Source of the DNA: Desulfobulbaceae bacterium
Lineage (GTDB): Bacteria > Desulfobacterota > Desulfobulbia > Desulfobulbales > SURF-16
Reading direction: 5' to 3'
DNA length: 27,499 bases
Assembly: GCA_023230525.1 (NCBI GenBank)
Contig: JALNXE010000060.1
Location: forward strand, 1-27,499
Of the stretch, positions 16,133-23,088 are shown piece by piece (the stretch's first letter is position 1; each line of letters starts with the position of its first letter). A program made the position numbers and the translations under genes. Below the pieces are notes generated by a model that saw only the letters and a list, made by a program, of their open reading frames with translations, made no database searches and was not told the DNA's origin.

Positions 16133-16897
16133 ATGACACTTTTAGATATTAAAAATGTCAATAAACATTTCGGCGGACTGCAGGCAGTGAGCCAGGTGAG
16201 CTTTAGCGTGCGGCAGGGCATGATTAAATCCGTCATCGGCCCCAACGGCGCCGGCAAAACCACCCTTTTTAATCTGATTTCCGGGAACCTGCCGCTCACT
16301 TCCGGCCGGATTTTTTTTGACGGCAGGCCGATCCATGGCCTGCAGCCATACCAGATCGCCTGCCGCGGCATATCCCGTACCTTCCAGAATATCAAGCTTT
16401 TCCCGGGCATGACCGCCCTGGAAAATGTCATGATCGGCCGCCATACCCGCACCCGGTCGGGATTTATCAGCGGCATGTGCCATTTTCCCGCCGCCCGCAG
16501 AGAGGAAGAAAAAATCCGTGAGAAATCCTTTGAGCTGCTGCAACTTCTGGAAATCAGCCAGCATGCCGAGGTGGAGGCCGCAAGCCTTGCCTTTGGTCAG
16601 CAGCGCGCCGTGGAATTTGCCCGGGCCCTGGCCTCTGAACCCACCCTTCTCCTACTTGATGAACCGGCGGCCGGCTTAAATATCTATGAAACAGCGGAAA
16701 TCGCCCGGCTGATCACCAAAATCAAAGCCCAGGGCATTACGGTCCTGCTGGTTGAACATGACATGTCCCTGGTCATGGATATTTCCGACGAGATTGTGGT
16801 TTTGAGCTTCGGTGAAAAAATAGCCGAGGATATCCCCAGCGCCATCCAGCAGAACAGGGAAGTTATACAAATCTATCTGGGGGATGGGGATGCTTAA
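16133..16897 (+). CDS. livG: LIV-type ABC transporter ATP-binding protein LivG
   Basis: This 254-aa ABC ATPase has Walker A GPNGAGKTT, the LivG-specific ISRTFQNIKLF, Walker B LLLLDEPAAG and the switch His in LLVEHDMSLVM. The signature loop reads SLAFGQQRAVEFARAL, with Ala-Phe in place of the common Ser-Tyr/Ser-Gly before GQQ, a mild departure. The ATG at 16133 is chosen because the family begins at MTLLDIKNV; an upstream in-frame TTG at 16073 would overlap livM by 37 bases and adds unrelated residues. The gene overlaps livF by eight bases. It powers import together with LivF. Confidence 0.94.
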   Translation: MTLLDIKNVNKHFGGLQAVSQVSFSVRQGMIKSVIGPNGAGKTTLFNLISGNLPLTSGRIFFDGRPIHGLQPYQIACRGISRTFQNIKLFPGMTALENVMIGRHTRTRSGFISGMCHFPAARREEEKIREKSFELLQLLEISQHAEVEAASLAFGQQRAVEFARALASEPTLLLLDEPAAGLNIYETAEIARLITKIKAQGITVLLVEHDMSLVMDISDEIVVLSFGEKIAEDIPSAIQQNREVIQIYLGDGDA

Positions 16898-17612
16898 GAT
16901 TAAAAATCTTGAGGCGGGCTATGGGAAACTGCGGGTGCTCAAACGCATCTCCATGCATGTCGACAGCGGCGAAATCGTCACCATTATCGGGGCAAATGGG
17001 GCCGGCAAGACCACCCTGCTCTATACCATAGCAGGGATCATTAAGGCCTCTGCCGGTGACATTGCGCTGCTGGGTAATTCCATCAACCAGACCAAACCGG
17101 AAAAAATTGTCGCGGCCGGCTGCTCTCTTGTGCCGGAGGGCCGTCAGGTTTTCTCCACCCTTACCGTGCGTGAGAATCTTATTTTGGGCGGTTACGTTCA
17201 GTATAAGAAAAACAAGGTTAACACCGCTGCGGAGCTGCAGCAGATCTATGATATTTTCCCGGTGCTGCAGGAGCGGGAAAGCCAACTGGCCGGCACCCTT
17301 TCCGGCGGTGAGCAGCAGATGCTGGCCATGGGCCGGGCCCTCATGGCCAAGCCAAAACTTATTATGCTGGATGAACCGTCAACCGGTCTGGCGCCTCTCA
17401 TTGTCAAAAATATTTTTCAGATTATCGGCAAGCTGCGCGATACCGGCAACACCGTGCTGCTTATCGAGCAGAATGCCAAGGCGGCTCTGGCCATCGCCGA
17501 TCGGGGCTATGTCCTGGAAACAGGAAAATTTATTCTGCAGGGTCCATCGGAAGACCTGCTTGTCAACAGAGACGTGCAGCGCGCCTATCTTGGCCGTGAG
17601 GTAGGGATTTAA
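16890..17612 (+). CDS. livF: LIV-type ABC transporter ATP-binding protein LivF
   Basis: This 240-aa ABC ATPase of the LivF type has Walker A GANGAGKTT, LVPEGRQVFSTLTVRENL (typical of LivF), signature LSGGEQQMLAMGRAL, Walker B LIMLDEPSTGL and LLIEQNAKAAL. The ATG at 16890 is taken because the family starts MLKIKNL. Another ATG two codons upstream (16884) is equally possible, and a G-rich stretch precedes both. It overlaps the end of livG. It is the last transporter gene; the second ligase gene follows after 54 bases. Confidence 0.94.
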   Translation: MLKIKNLEAGYGKLRVLKRISMHVDSGEIVTIIGANGAGKTTLLYTIAGIIKASAGDIALLGNSINQTKPEKIVAAGCSLVPEGRQVFSTLTVRENLILGGYVQYKKNKVNTAAELQQIYDIFPVLQERESQLAGTLSGGEQQMLAMGRALMAKPKLIMLDEPSTGLAPLIVKNIFQIIGKLRDTGNTVLLIEQNAKAALAIADRGYVLETGKFILQGPSEDLLVNRDVQRAYLGREVGI

Positions 17613-17666
17613 AGTGCTGAGCGAGATTTCCACCCGTTGTCCGGTTTATTTATATGGAGGCTGAAC

Positions 17667-18965
17667 ATGTTTTGGGATAAAGCAAAAGAATGCATGCCAA
17701 GGGCGGACCTGGAGCAACTCCAGTTGGAGAGATTGCAGTCCACCCTTTATCGCGTTGCCACCCATGTCCCCTTTTACCGTAAGAAATTCAAGGAACTGGC
17801 TATAGACCCGGATGGCTTTAGTTCCCTGGAAGAGTTGCGCAAATTGCCCTTCACCACCAAAGACGACCTGCGCAACAATTACCCCTACGGCCTTTTTGCA
17901 GTTCCTCTGCGGGACGTTGTCCGGCTGCACGCCTCGTCGGGGACCACGGGCATGGCAACGGTGGTGGGCTACACCAGAAACGACCTGAAAAACTGGTCGG
18001 ATATGGTGGCCAGGATCTTGACGGCCACCGGGGTTGATGCGGATGATGTGGTGCAGATTGCCTTTGGCTACGGTTTATTTACCGGCGGCTTTGGCCTGCA
18101 TTATGGCGCTGAACGGGTCGGGGCCTCGGTTATCCCCATTTCCAGCGGCAATACCAAGCGGCAGATCCAGATACTGCAGGATTTTAAAACAACGGCTCTG
18201 GTCTGTACCCCGAGCTATGCCCTGCTGCTTGCCGATACCATGATGGCCATGGACATCAATATCAATACCCTGCAGCTGAAATACGGCCTCTTTGGGGGTG
18301 AGCCCTGGTCCGAAGAGATGAGGACGGAAATAAAAAACAAGCTCGGCATCATCGCCACGGACAATTACGGGCTCAGCGAGGTAATGGGACCTGGCGTGGC
18401 CGGGGAATGCAGTTACTGCAACGGACTCCATATCAATGAGGATCATTTCATTGTTGAGGTCATTAACCCTGATACCCTGGAGCCGGTCACCCCTGGCGAG
18501 TTGGGCGAGCTGGTTTTCACCACCATCACCAAAGAGGCCTTTCCCGTGATCCGCTATCGTACCCGGGACCTTGCCAGGCTTATGCCGGAACCCTGTCCCT
18601 GCGGCCGCACCTTTCAGCGCATGACCAGAGTGATCGGCCGCACCGATGATATGCTCATCATTAAAGGGGTCAACGTTTATCCCCTGCAGATTGAATCGAT
18701 CCTCTTTGATATCGAAGGGACAGAGCCCCATTATCAGCTCATCGTCGAACGCGAGGGCCGGCTTGATAAAGTGACGGTGCTGGTGGAAGTAGTTGAATCG
18801 ATCTTTTTTGACCAGATGAAAAAGCAGCGGCAGCTCGTCGAGCTCATCAAAAAACGATTGGCAACAGAACTCGGTATCGGTGTTGACGTGAAGCTTGTTG
18901 AGGAAAAAACGCTGGAACGTTTTGAAGGGAAAGCAAAACGGGTGATAGATAAAAGAAAATTATAA
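17667..18965 (+). CDS. paaK: Phenylacetate-CoA ligase family protein (second paralogue)
   Basis: This 432-aa homologue aligns end to end with the ligase at 10955. It has the P-loop SSGTTGMAT (90-98), FGYGLFTGG (133-141), YGLSEVMGPG (234-243), RYRTRD (296-301), GRTDDM (324-329) and C-terminal GKAKRV. Unlike the first copy it has two cysteine pairs, Cys248/Cys251 (ECSYC) and Cys310/Cys312 (CPCGR), which could hold a zinc ion. Substrate-pocket positions also differ: QPT against MAT after the P-loop, and AHYGAE against LHYGAE. This suggests a different acid preference. The ATG at 17667 has GGAGG six bases before it and is preferred to a TTG at 17637. It closes the ior-liv block, ending at a strong bidirectional terminator. 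Confidence 0.92.
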   Translation: MFWDKAKECMPRADLEQLQLERLQSTLYRVATHVPFYRKKFKELAIDPDGFSSLEELRKLPFTTKDDLRNNYPYGLFAVPLRDVVRLHASSGTTGMATVVGYTRNDLKNWSDMVARILTATGVDADDVVQIAFGYGLFTGGFGLHYGAERVGASVIPISSGNTKRQIQILQDFKTTALVCTPSYALLLADTMMAMDININTLQLKYGLFGGEPWSEEMRTEIKNKLGIIATDNYGLSEVMGPGVAGECSYCNGLHINEDHFIVEVINPDTLEPVTPGELGELVFTTITKEAFPVIRYRTRDLARLMPEPCPCGRTFQRMTRVIGRTDDMLIIKGVNVYPLQIESILFDIEGTEPHYQLIVEREGRLDKVTVLVEVVESIFFDQMKKQRQLVELIKKRLATELGIGVDVKLVEEKTLERFEGKAKRVIDKRKL

Positions 18966-18966
18966 T

Positions 18967-18999
18967 AAAAAAACCCACCTGCTGAGGTGGGTTTTTTTT
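18967..18999. terminator. Bidirectional terminator, ligase / cspA
   Basis: AAACCCACCT (18971-18980) and AGGTGGGTTT (18985-18994) form a perfect 10-bp stem around GCTG. It is flanked by an A-run starting at 18967 and eight T ending at 18999. It can therefore terminate the rightward ligase transcript (stop at 18965) and the leftward cspA transcript (stop at 19019). Confidence 0.93.
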
Positions 19000-19018
19000 A
19001 TGTTATATCAAGGAATGT

Positions 19019-19219
19019 TCAGATCTTTTTTACATTGGCAGCCGCCGGGCCTTTCTGCCCGTCGACAATGTCAAATTCAACCCGCTGCCCCTCGTTTAGT
19101 GTCTTAAATCCTTCCTCTTTAATTGCTGAGAAATGTACAAAAACATCATCACCATCTTCGCGTTCAATGAAGCCGAACCCTTTTGATTCATTGAACCACT
19201 TCACTTTACCCTGTACCAT
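19019..19219 (-). CDS. cspA: Cold-shock-domain protein, CspA family
   Basis: This 66-aa OB-fold nucleic-acid chaperone has RNP1 KGFGFI (13-18) and RNP2 VFVHF (26-30), both intact, plus the start MVQGKVKWFNESKGFGF typical of the family. It binds single-stranded RNA/DNA and is often cold- or stress-induced, though many bacteria have several constitutive copies. The ATG at 19219 has AAGGAG upstream; a further in-frame ATG at 19249 would add residues not found in the family. It is a single-gene unit ending at the bidirectional terminator and has a long AT-rich leader. The letter of the csp paralogue cannot be fixed from the sequence. Confidence 0.95.
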   Translation of the reverse strand: MVQGKVKWFNESKGFGFIEREDGDDVFVHFSAIKEEGFKTLNEGQRVEFDIVDGQKGPAAANVKKI

Positions 19220-19481
19220 TACTGCTCCTTCATTCCTATGAGGAATCATTAAAAAAATTAACGTTTACAGATTTCTCATAGCCAAACAGTTTGACTATCC
19301 TTTTTTAAGTGAGGATACGACCAGCAACTCTGACTAAAAAAAAACTGTACCATCAATGTTTATATCAAATAACAAAAGAATTCCCGCAAGGCAATATTTT
19401 CTTTGCATTATCCCAAAAAAACCACGGCGGTTAATCTCAGAAAAAATACAGACTCAGCAAACAAGGGCAGCCATATAAACG
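19220..19481 (-). promoter_or_regulatory. Long AT-rich leader/promoter region of cspA
   Basis: These 262 bases upstream of cspA hold no gene. On the minus strand a weak promoter-like pair, TTGCGG (19384-19389) with TATAAA (19359-19364), has a 19-base spacer (17 if GATATA is taken), which would leave a 5' leader of roughly 130-140 bases. Long leaders are usual for cold-shock genes. No canonical cold-box could be identified. Confidence 0.35.
19232..19246 (-). promoter_or_regulatory. Hairpin next to the cspA ribosome-binding site
   Basis: In the transcript, ATTCCT and AGGAAT form a perfect 6-bp stem with a CAT loop, ending four bases before the cspA GAAGGAG region. The AGGA within the 3' arm is itself anti-SD-like, so folding here may influence ribosome access in a temperature-dependent way. 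This is inference from the sequence only. Confidence 0.4.
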
Positions 19482-19515
19482 AAAAAAGCCTGAGCATTTA
19501 CTATGCTCAGGCTTT
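19482..19515 (-). terminator. Terminator of the ribosomal alpha operon, after rplQ
   Basis: A perfect 13-bp stem, AAAGCCTGAGCAT (19485-19497) with ATGCTCAGGCTTT (19503-19515), encloses a five-base loop. On the minus strand it ends in six T (19482-19487). It lies 33 bases after the rplQ stop and should end the whole ribosomal transcript. Confidence 0.93.
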
Positions 19516-19548
19516 ATAAAATTACCAAAATTATTTTTCCGACAAGGC

Positions 19549-19935
19549 TTAATTCGCAGCTTCACCTTCTATAGCTTGCTGATAATTAACCAATTCGAGA
19601 ATCGCCATCGGCGCCGCATCACCAATTCTATTACCCGTCTGGATAATCCTGGTGTATCCGCCTTGCCGATCCTGATATTCAGCTCTAAGCTTATCAAAAA
19701 GTTTAGAAACAACATTTGAGTCGCGGATAAAGGCCAATGCCTGGCGCCGGGCATGTAGATCACCGCGTTTAGCCAGAGTGATCATTTTATCAGCAATCTT
19801 ACGCACCTCTTTTGCTTTAGGTGTTGTTGTCACGATGCGTTCATGTTCGAGTAAGGAAGTAACCATGTTACGAACCATTGCCTGTCGATGGGGTGTGGTT
19901 CGTCCGAGCCTTCTTCCTGATTTCCTATGCCTCAT
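19549..19935 (-). CDS. rplQ: 50S ribosomal protein L17
   Basis: This 128-aa protein is full length for bacterial L17, which lies near the peptide exit tunnel of the large subunit. The start MRHRKSGRRLGRTTPHRQAM and the following LLEHERIVTTTPKAKEVR are diagnostic. The usual C-terminal extension of longer L17 forms is absent. It follows rpoA by 12 bases, the conserved last position of the alpha operon, and is followed by a strong terminator. Confidence 0.97.
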   Translation of the reverse strand: MRHRKSGRRLGRTTPHRQAMVRNMVTSLLEHERIVTTTPKAKEVRKIADKMITLAKRGDLHARRQALAFIRDSNVVSKLFDKLRAEYQDRQGGYTRIIQTGNRIGDAAPMAILELVNYQQAIEGEAAN

Positions 19936-19947
19936 TGCAATACCTCT

Positions 19948-21009
19948 TTATTCATCCTGATCATCTACAGCGGCAGATGATACAGGGGGTTCCCATTTAT
20001 CTATTTTCATGCCGAGAGAAAGGTCCATTTGTTGCAAAAGCTGCTTGATTTCATTTAAGGACTTACGCCCGAAATTCTTCGTCTTCAGCATTTCCGCTTC
20101 TGTTTTTTGGACAAGTTCCCCGATATAGGTAATCTGTGCATTACGTAAGCAATTTGCCGATCTTACGGAAAGCTCCAGATCTTCCACACTCTTGGAGAGA
20201 TTAGGATTAATTGATTTTACTTCTCTCACATCAGATTTTTCTTCTTCTGCCTGTTCAATCTGATCTTCATTGAAATTAATAAAAACACTCATCTGCTCTT
20301 TGAGAATTTTTGCAGCATACGCCAGAGCATCTTCCGATTTCACGCTACCGTCAGTATGAATCTCCATGGTCAGCTTATCATAATCGGTACGTTGGCCAAC
20401 GCGGGCCTGGCTGACAAGGGTTTTCACTTTTTTAATGGGGGTAAAAATGGCATCAATCGGTATGACACCAACAGCCTGATCTTCGGTCTTGTTTTTTTCG
20501 GCTGGAGAGTATCCTTTCCCCCATTTAACCTCTAATTCAGCAATAAAATGGCCGTCACCGGTAATGGTGCAAATATGTTTTTCAGGATTCATTACCTCAA
20601 CAACATTACCACCAATAATGTCTGCTGCTGTAACAGTGCCTTTTTCGCGTTTTTCTATTCTTACCGTGGCAGAATTATTCGTATTAAGCTTTAACCGAAC
20701 CTCTTTTAAATTAAGAATAATCTCTGTGACATCTTCCAGAATCCCGGGAAGAGTTGAAAATTCATGCAGAGCACCATCAATTTTTACCGAGGTAATGGCA
20801 GCGCCTTGAATAGAGGATAAAAGTATGCGTCGTAATCCATTGCCAATGGTTGTCGCAAAACCTCTTTCCATCGGTTGACAGACAAATTTTCCATAATTTT
20901 CACTATGGGTTTCATGATCTACTTCCAAGGGATTGGGATTAATCAGATCATGCCAATTGCGATAAAAAGGAGTCGATTCCTGTGTCAAGATTTCCTCATT
21001 TGCCATCAT
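19948..21009 (-). CDS. rpoA: DNA-directed RNA polymerase subunit alpha
   Basis: This 353-aa alpha subunit nucleates core RNA polymerase assembly. The N-terminal domain (about 40-255) has ERGFATTIGNGLRRILLSS and the dimer/beta contacts. An acidic linker (QAEEEKSDVREV) leads to the C-terminal domain (about 280-335), which holds VRSANCLRNAQITYIGELV and FGRKSLNEIKQLL for UP-element and activator contacts. Compared with E. coli it has about 16 extra N-terminal residues before the conserved core; part of this (YRNWHDLINPNPLEVD) looks like the delta-proteobacterial type. Two ATGs in tandem (21009, 21006) follow AAGAG. It lies between rpsD and rplQ as in the standard alpha operon. Confidence 0.97.
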   Translation of the reverse strand: MMANEEILTQESTPFYRNWHDLINPNPLEVDHETHSENYGKFVCQPMERGFATTIGNGLRRILLSSIQGAAITSVKIDGALHEFSTLPGILEDVTEIILNLKEVRLKLNTNNSATVRIEKREKGTVTAADIIGGNVVEVMNPEKHICTITGDGHFIAELEVKWGKGYSPAEKNKTEDQAVGVIPIDAIFTPIKKVKTLVSQARVGQRTDYDKLTMEIHTDGSVKSEDALAYAAKILKEQMSVFINFNEDQIEQAEEEKSDVREVKSINPNLSKSVEDLELSVRSANCLRNAQITYIGELVQKTEAEMLKTKNFGRKSLNEIKQLLQQMDLSLGMKIDKWEPPVSSAAVDDQDE

Positions 21010-21054
21010 AGTTCTCTTGCTGTAATTTCCAAATAAAAGAAGGTGTACCTGTTG

Positions 21055-21684
21055 TTATTTGGAATAAAGTTCAACAATCAGCTGTTCCTGAATCGGCATC
21101 GTGATTTCCTGACGATCTGGGAGCGCTTTCACCTTACCAGTGTAATTTTTCTGATCCAGTTCAAGCCAGTTAGGTACACCACGTCTTGCAACTGCTTCAA
21201 GGCTGTCGTTAATTGTTTCTATCTTGCGGCTTTTTTCACGGATAGAAATAACATCATTTACAGAAATAAGATATGAAGGAATATTAACGGTTTTACTATT
21301 AACCTGTATATGATTATGCTTAACCAGCTGGCGGGCCTGCGTACGTGAGGATGCATAACCAAGCCGGAAAATGGTATTATCCAAACGTCTCTCGAGAATA
21401 ACCAGAAGGTTCTCGCCAGTCACACCTTTTGCGCGTTCAGCCATCACAAAATATCTTTTGAACTGACCTTCGAGCATTCCATAAATACGACGAACTTTCT
21501 GTTTTTCCCGCAACTGAATCGAGTAATCAGATACTTTTCTCATTCTCGCTTGCCCATGCTGTCCTGGGGGAAAAGCTCGTTTTTCGAATGCACATTTATC
21601 AGAATAACATCTGTCCCCTTTCAGAAACAGCTTTAATTTTTCTCTCCGGCATTGCCGGCAAACAGAACCTGTATATCTGGCCAA
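21055..21684 (-). CDS. rpsD: 30S ribosomal protein S4
   Basis: This 209-aa protein is full length for S4, a primary 16S rRNA binder that also represses the alpha operon in E. coli. The N-terminus keeps four cysteines (Cys9, Cys12, Cys26, Cys31), the zinc-binding form. The S4 RNA-binding domain includes RRLDNTIFRLGYASSRTQARQLVKHNHIQVN. The start is TTG: GGAGG lies six bases upstream and no ATG precedes the conserved MARYTGSVC. A 7-bp hairpin directly abuts the ribosome-binding site. The neighbours rpsK and rpoA match the standard order. Confidence 0.97.
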   Translation of the reverse strand: MARYTGSVCRQCRREKLKLFLKGDRCYSDKCAFEKRAFPPGQHGQARMRKVSDYSIQLREKQKVRRIYGMLEGQFKRYFVMAERAKGVTGENLLVILERRLDNTIFRLGYASSRTQARQLVKHNHIQVNSKTVNIPSYLISVNDVISIREKSRKIETINDSLEAVARRGVPNWLELDQKNYTGKVKALPDRQEITMPIQEQLIVELYSK

Positions 21685-21694
21685 TTTTTACCTC

Positions 21695-21715
21695 CGTTAT
21701 TACCGTTCAATAACG
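21695..21715 (-). promoter_or_regulatory. Hairpin abutting the rpsD ribosome-binding site
   Basis: In the transcript CGTTATT and AATAACG form a perfect 7-bp stem around a seven-base loop (GAACGGT), and the final G of the stem is the first G of the GGAGG that serves the TTG start of rpsD. The position is suitable for translational control by S4 itself, but this is inference. Confidence 0.45.
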
Positions 21716-21745
21716 TTGCAGCTCGCAATATTATATTAAATTGAA

Positions 21746-22135
21746 TTAAACTCTACGTCTCTTTGGAGGTTTGCAGCCGTTGTGTGGCACAGGTGTGACA
21801 TCACAGATCCTACTAACTTCAAACCCCACAACCTGTAACGCCCGGATAGCAGCCTCACGCCCCGGTCCAGGCCCGGTAACATTTATTTCAACCTTACGCA
21901 TACCATGATCCATGGCAACCTTGGCGGCCGTCTCCACTGCATTCTGTGCAGCAAAAGGGGTACTTTTTCTTGAACCCTTGAATCCGAGAACACCTGAACT
22001 TGACCATGCAATGACATTACCCTGTTTATCGGTAATGGAAATCAAGGTATTATTGAATGTGGATTTGATATGTGCAATCCCTTCAGGTATATTCTTCTTT
22101 TCTTTACGTTTCGTTTTCTTTTTCGGACTGGCCAT
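21746..22135 (-). CDS. rpsK: 30S ribosomal protein S11
   Basis: This 129-aa protein has the S11 core: GIAHIKSTFNNTLISITDKQG, VTGPGPGREAAIRAL and the C-terminal DVTPVPHNGCKPPKRRRV. It lines the 30S platform near the mRNA exit. The lysine-rich N-terminus (ASPKKKTKRKEKK) is normal for the family. The start ATG follows an AGGAGA. It lies between rpsM and rpsD, with gaps of 45 and 61 bases. Confidence 0.97.
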   Translation of the reverse strand: MASPKKKTKRKEKKNIPEGIAHIKSTFNNTLISITDKQGNVIAWSSSGVLGFKGSRKSTPFAAQNAVETAAKVAMDHGMRKVEINVTGPGPGREAAIRALQVVGFEVSRICDVTPVPHNGCKPPKRRRV

Positions 22136-22180
22136 TTATTTCTCCTGTTCAGGTCCGTTGATATTCTAATCTGAAAGATG

Positions 22181-22549
22181 TTATTTTTTACGGGCACCGG
22201 CGGCACGACGTGGTCCTTTTCGTGTCCTGGCATTTGTTTTTGTCCGTTGTCCTCTACAGGGGAGCCCACGACGGTGCCTTATACCACGATAACAACCAAG
22301 ATCCATCAAGCGCTTGATATCAAGGGCAACTTCACGTCTCCTGTCACCTTCAACAGAATAACCATCATCCATTATCTTCCTGATGCGTACAGCCTCATCA
22401 TCTGACAGTTCATCACTGTTAAATGTATAAGGCAATCCGACTTCATCAAGAATTTTTCGGGCGGTGGTACGGCCAATACCAAAAATATAGGTAAGGGCAA
22501 TTTCCATATGCTTATTTTTGGGCAAATCAACGCCTGCTATGCGAGCCAA
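22181..22549 (-). CDS. rpsM: 30S ribosomal protein S13
   Basis: This 122-aa protein is full length for S13, located in the 30S head where it contacts the P-site tRNA and the large subunit. It begins ARIAGVDLPKNKHMEIALTYIFGIG and ends with the basic RHRRGLPCRGQRTKTNARTRKGPRR. The start is TTG, with GGAGG six bases upstream and no alternative ATG at the family's start. The gene lies 26 bases after rpmJ and begins the alpha-operon part of the cluster. Confidence 0.97.
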   Translation of the reverse strand: MARIAGVDLPKNKHMEIALTYIFGIGRTTARKILDEVGLPYTFNSDELSDDEAVRIRKIMDDGYSVEGDRRREVALDIKRLMDLGCYRGIRHRRGLPCRGQRTKTNARTRKGPRRAAGARKK

Positions 22550-22575
22550 GGTCTACCTCCTCATTATATTTTCGA

Positions 22576-22689
22576 CTATCCTTGCCGTTGTTTATGCTTT
22601 TTAACCTTACAAGAAACCCGCACAACACCTTTGCGCTTGTAAACCTTGCAATCACTGCATATTTTTTTTACCGATGTACGAACTTTCAT
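22576..22689 (-). CDS. rpmJ: 50S ribosomal protein L36
   Basis: This 37-aa protein, read directly from the sequence, starts MKVRTSVKKICSDC and ends KKHKQRQG. It has the zinc-ribbon form with ligands Cys11, Cys14, Cys27 and His32. It occupies its normal place between infA (stop two bases upstream of its ATG) and rpsM. The complete zinc site marks it as the zinc-dependent paralogue rather than the cysteine-free version made under zinc shortage. Confidence 0.95.
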   Translation of the reverse strand: MKVRTSVKKICSDCKVYKRKGVVRVSCKVKKHKQRQG

Positions 22690-22691
22690 GA

Positions 22692-22937
22692 TTATTCCCT
22701 GCGGTTGTTTCTACTTTGACTTCTTGCCCTGAATGTTACCCTCCCCCTGGTCAGATCGTAAGGGGAGAGCTCTACTGTTACGCGATCTCCGGGTAAAATC
22801 TTTATAAAATGCATCCTCATTTTACCCGATATATGAGCGAGGATCTTATGGCCATTATCAAGTTCAACACGAAACATCGCGTTTGGTAATGGTTCAACAA
22901 TTGTTCCTTCTACAGTAATGGCCTCTTCCTTAGCCAT
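22692..22937 (-). CDS. infA: Translation initiation factor IF-1
   Basis: This 81-aa S1/OB-fold protein blocks the A site during initiation. It has AKEEAITVEGTIVEPLPNAM, FRVELDNGHKILAHISGKMRMHFIKILPGD and SPYDLTRGRVTFR, which match IF-1 throughout. The C-terminal tail (ARSQSRNNRRE) is about nine residues longer than the 72-aa E. coli protein. A 151-base AT-rich gap separates it from map and may contain a promoter. It is followed by rpmJ. Confidence 0.97.
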   Translation of the reverse strand: MAKEEAITVEGTIVEPLPNAMFRVELDNGHKILAHISGKMRMHFIKILPGDRVTVELSPYDLTRGRVTFRARSQSRNNRRE

Positions 22938-22983
22938 AAAATTTTGCCTACCTCGCTAAAAATCAAACAAAAAACTTTAAATA

Positions 22984-23011
22984 AATATACTGCAAAACAA
23001 AATAATGAAAA
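22984..23011 (-). promoter_or_regulatory. Possible internal promoter for infA-rpmJ-rpsM
   Basis: On the minus strand TTTTCA (23006-23011) and TATATT (22984-22989; five of six to the -10 consensus) are separated by 16 bases. It lies about 47 bases upstream of infA in the only sizeable gap of the cluster. The arms CTGCAAA / TTTGCAG (22990-22996, 23013-23019) overlap its spacer, so a regulator or hairpin may act here. Confidence 0.4.
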
Positions 23012-23044
23012 CTTTGCAGCGAAAAATGAATTTATTAAAATAAC

Positions 23045-23062
23045 ATATTTGAATTCAAATAT
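23045..23062. repeat. 18-base AT-rich palindrome between map and infA
   Basis: This is a perfect palindrome ATATTTGAA/TTCAAATAT centred between 23053 and 23054, about 27 bases after the map stop. It has no loop and no T-run typical of a terminator. Its symmetry suits a dimeric DNA-binding protein site, but it is short, AT-rich sequence and could be chance. Confidence 0.6.
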
Positions 23063-23088
23063 CCACTGTATTTAATATTTAATTTGCT

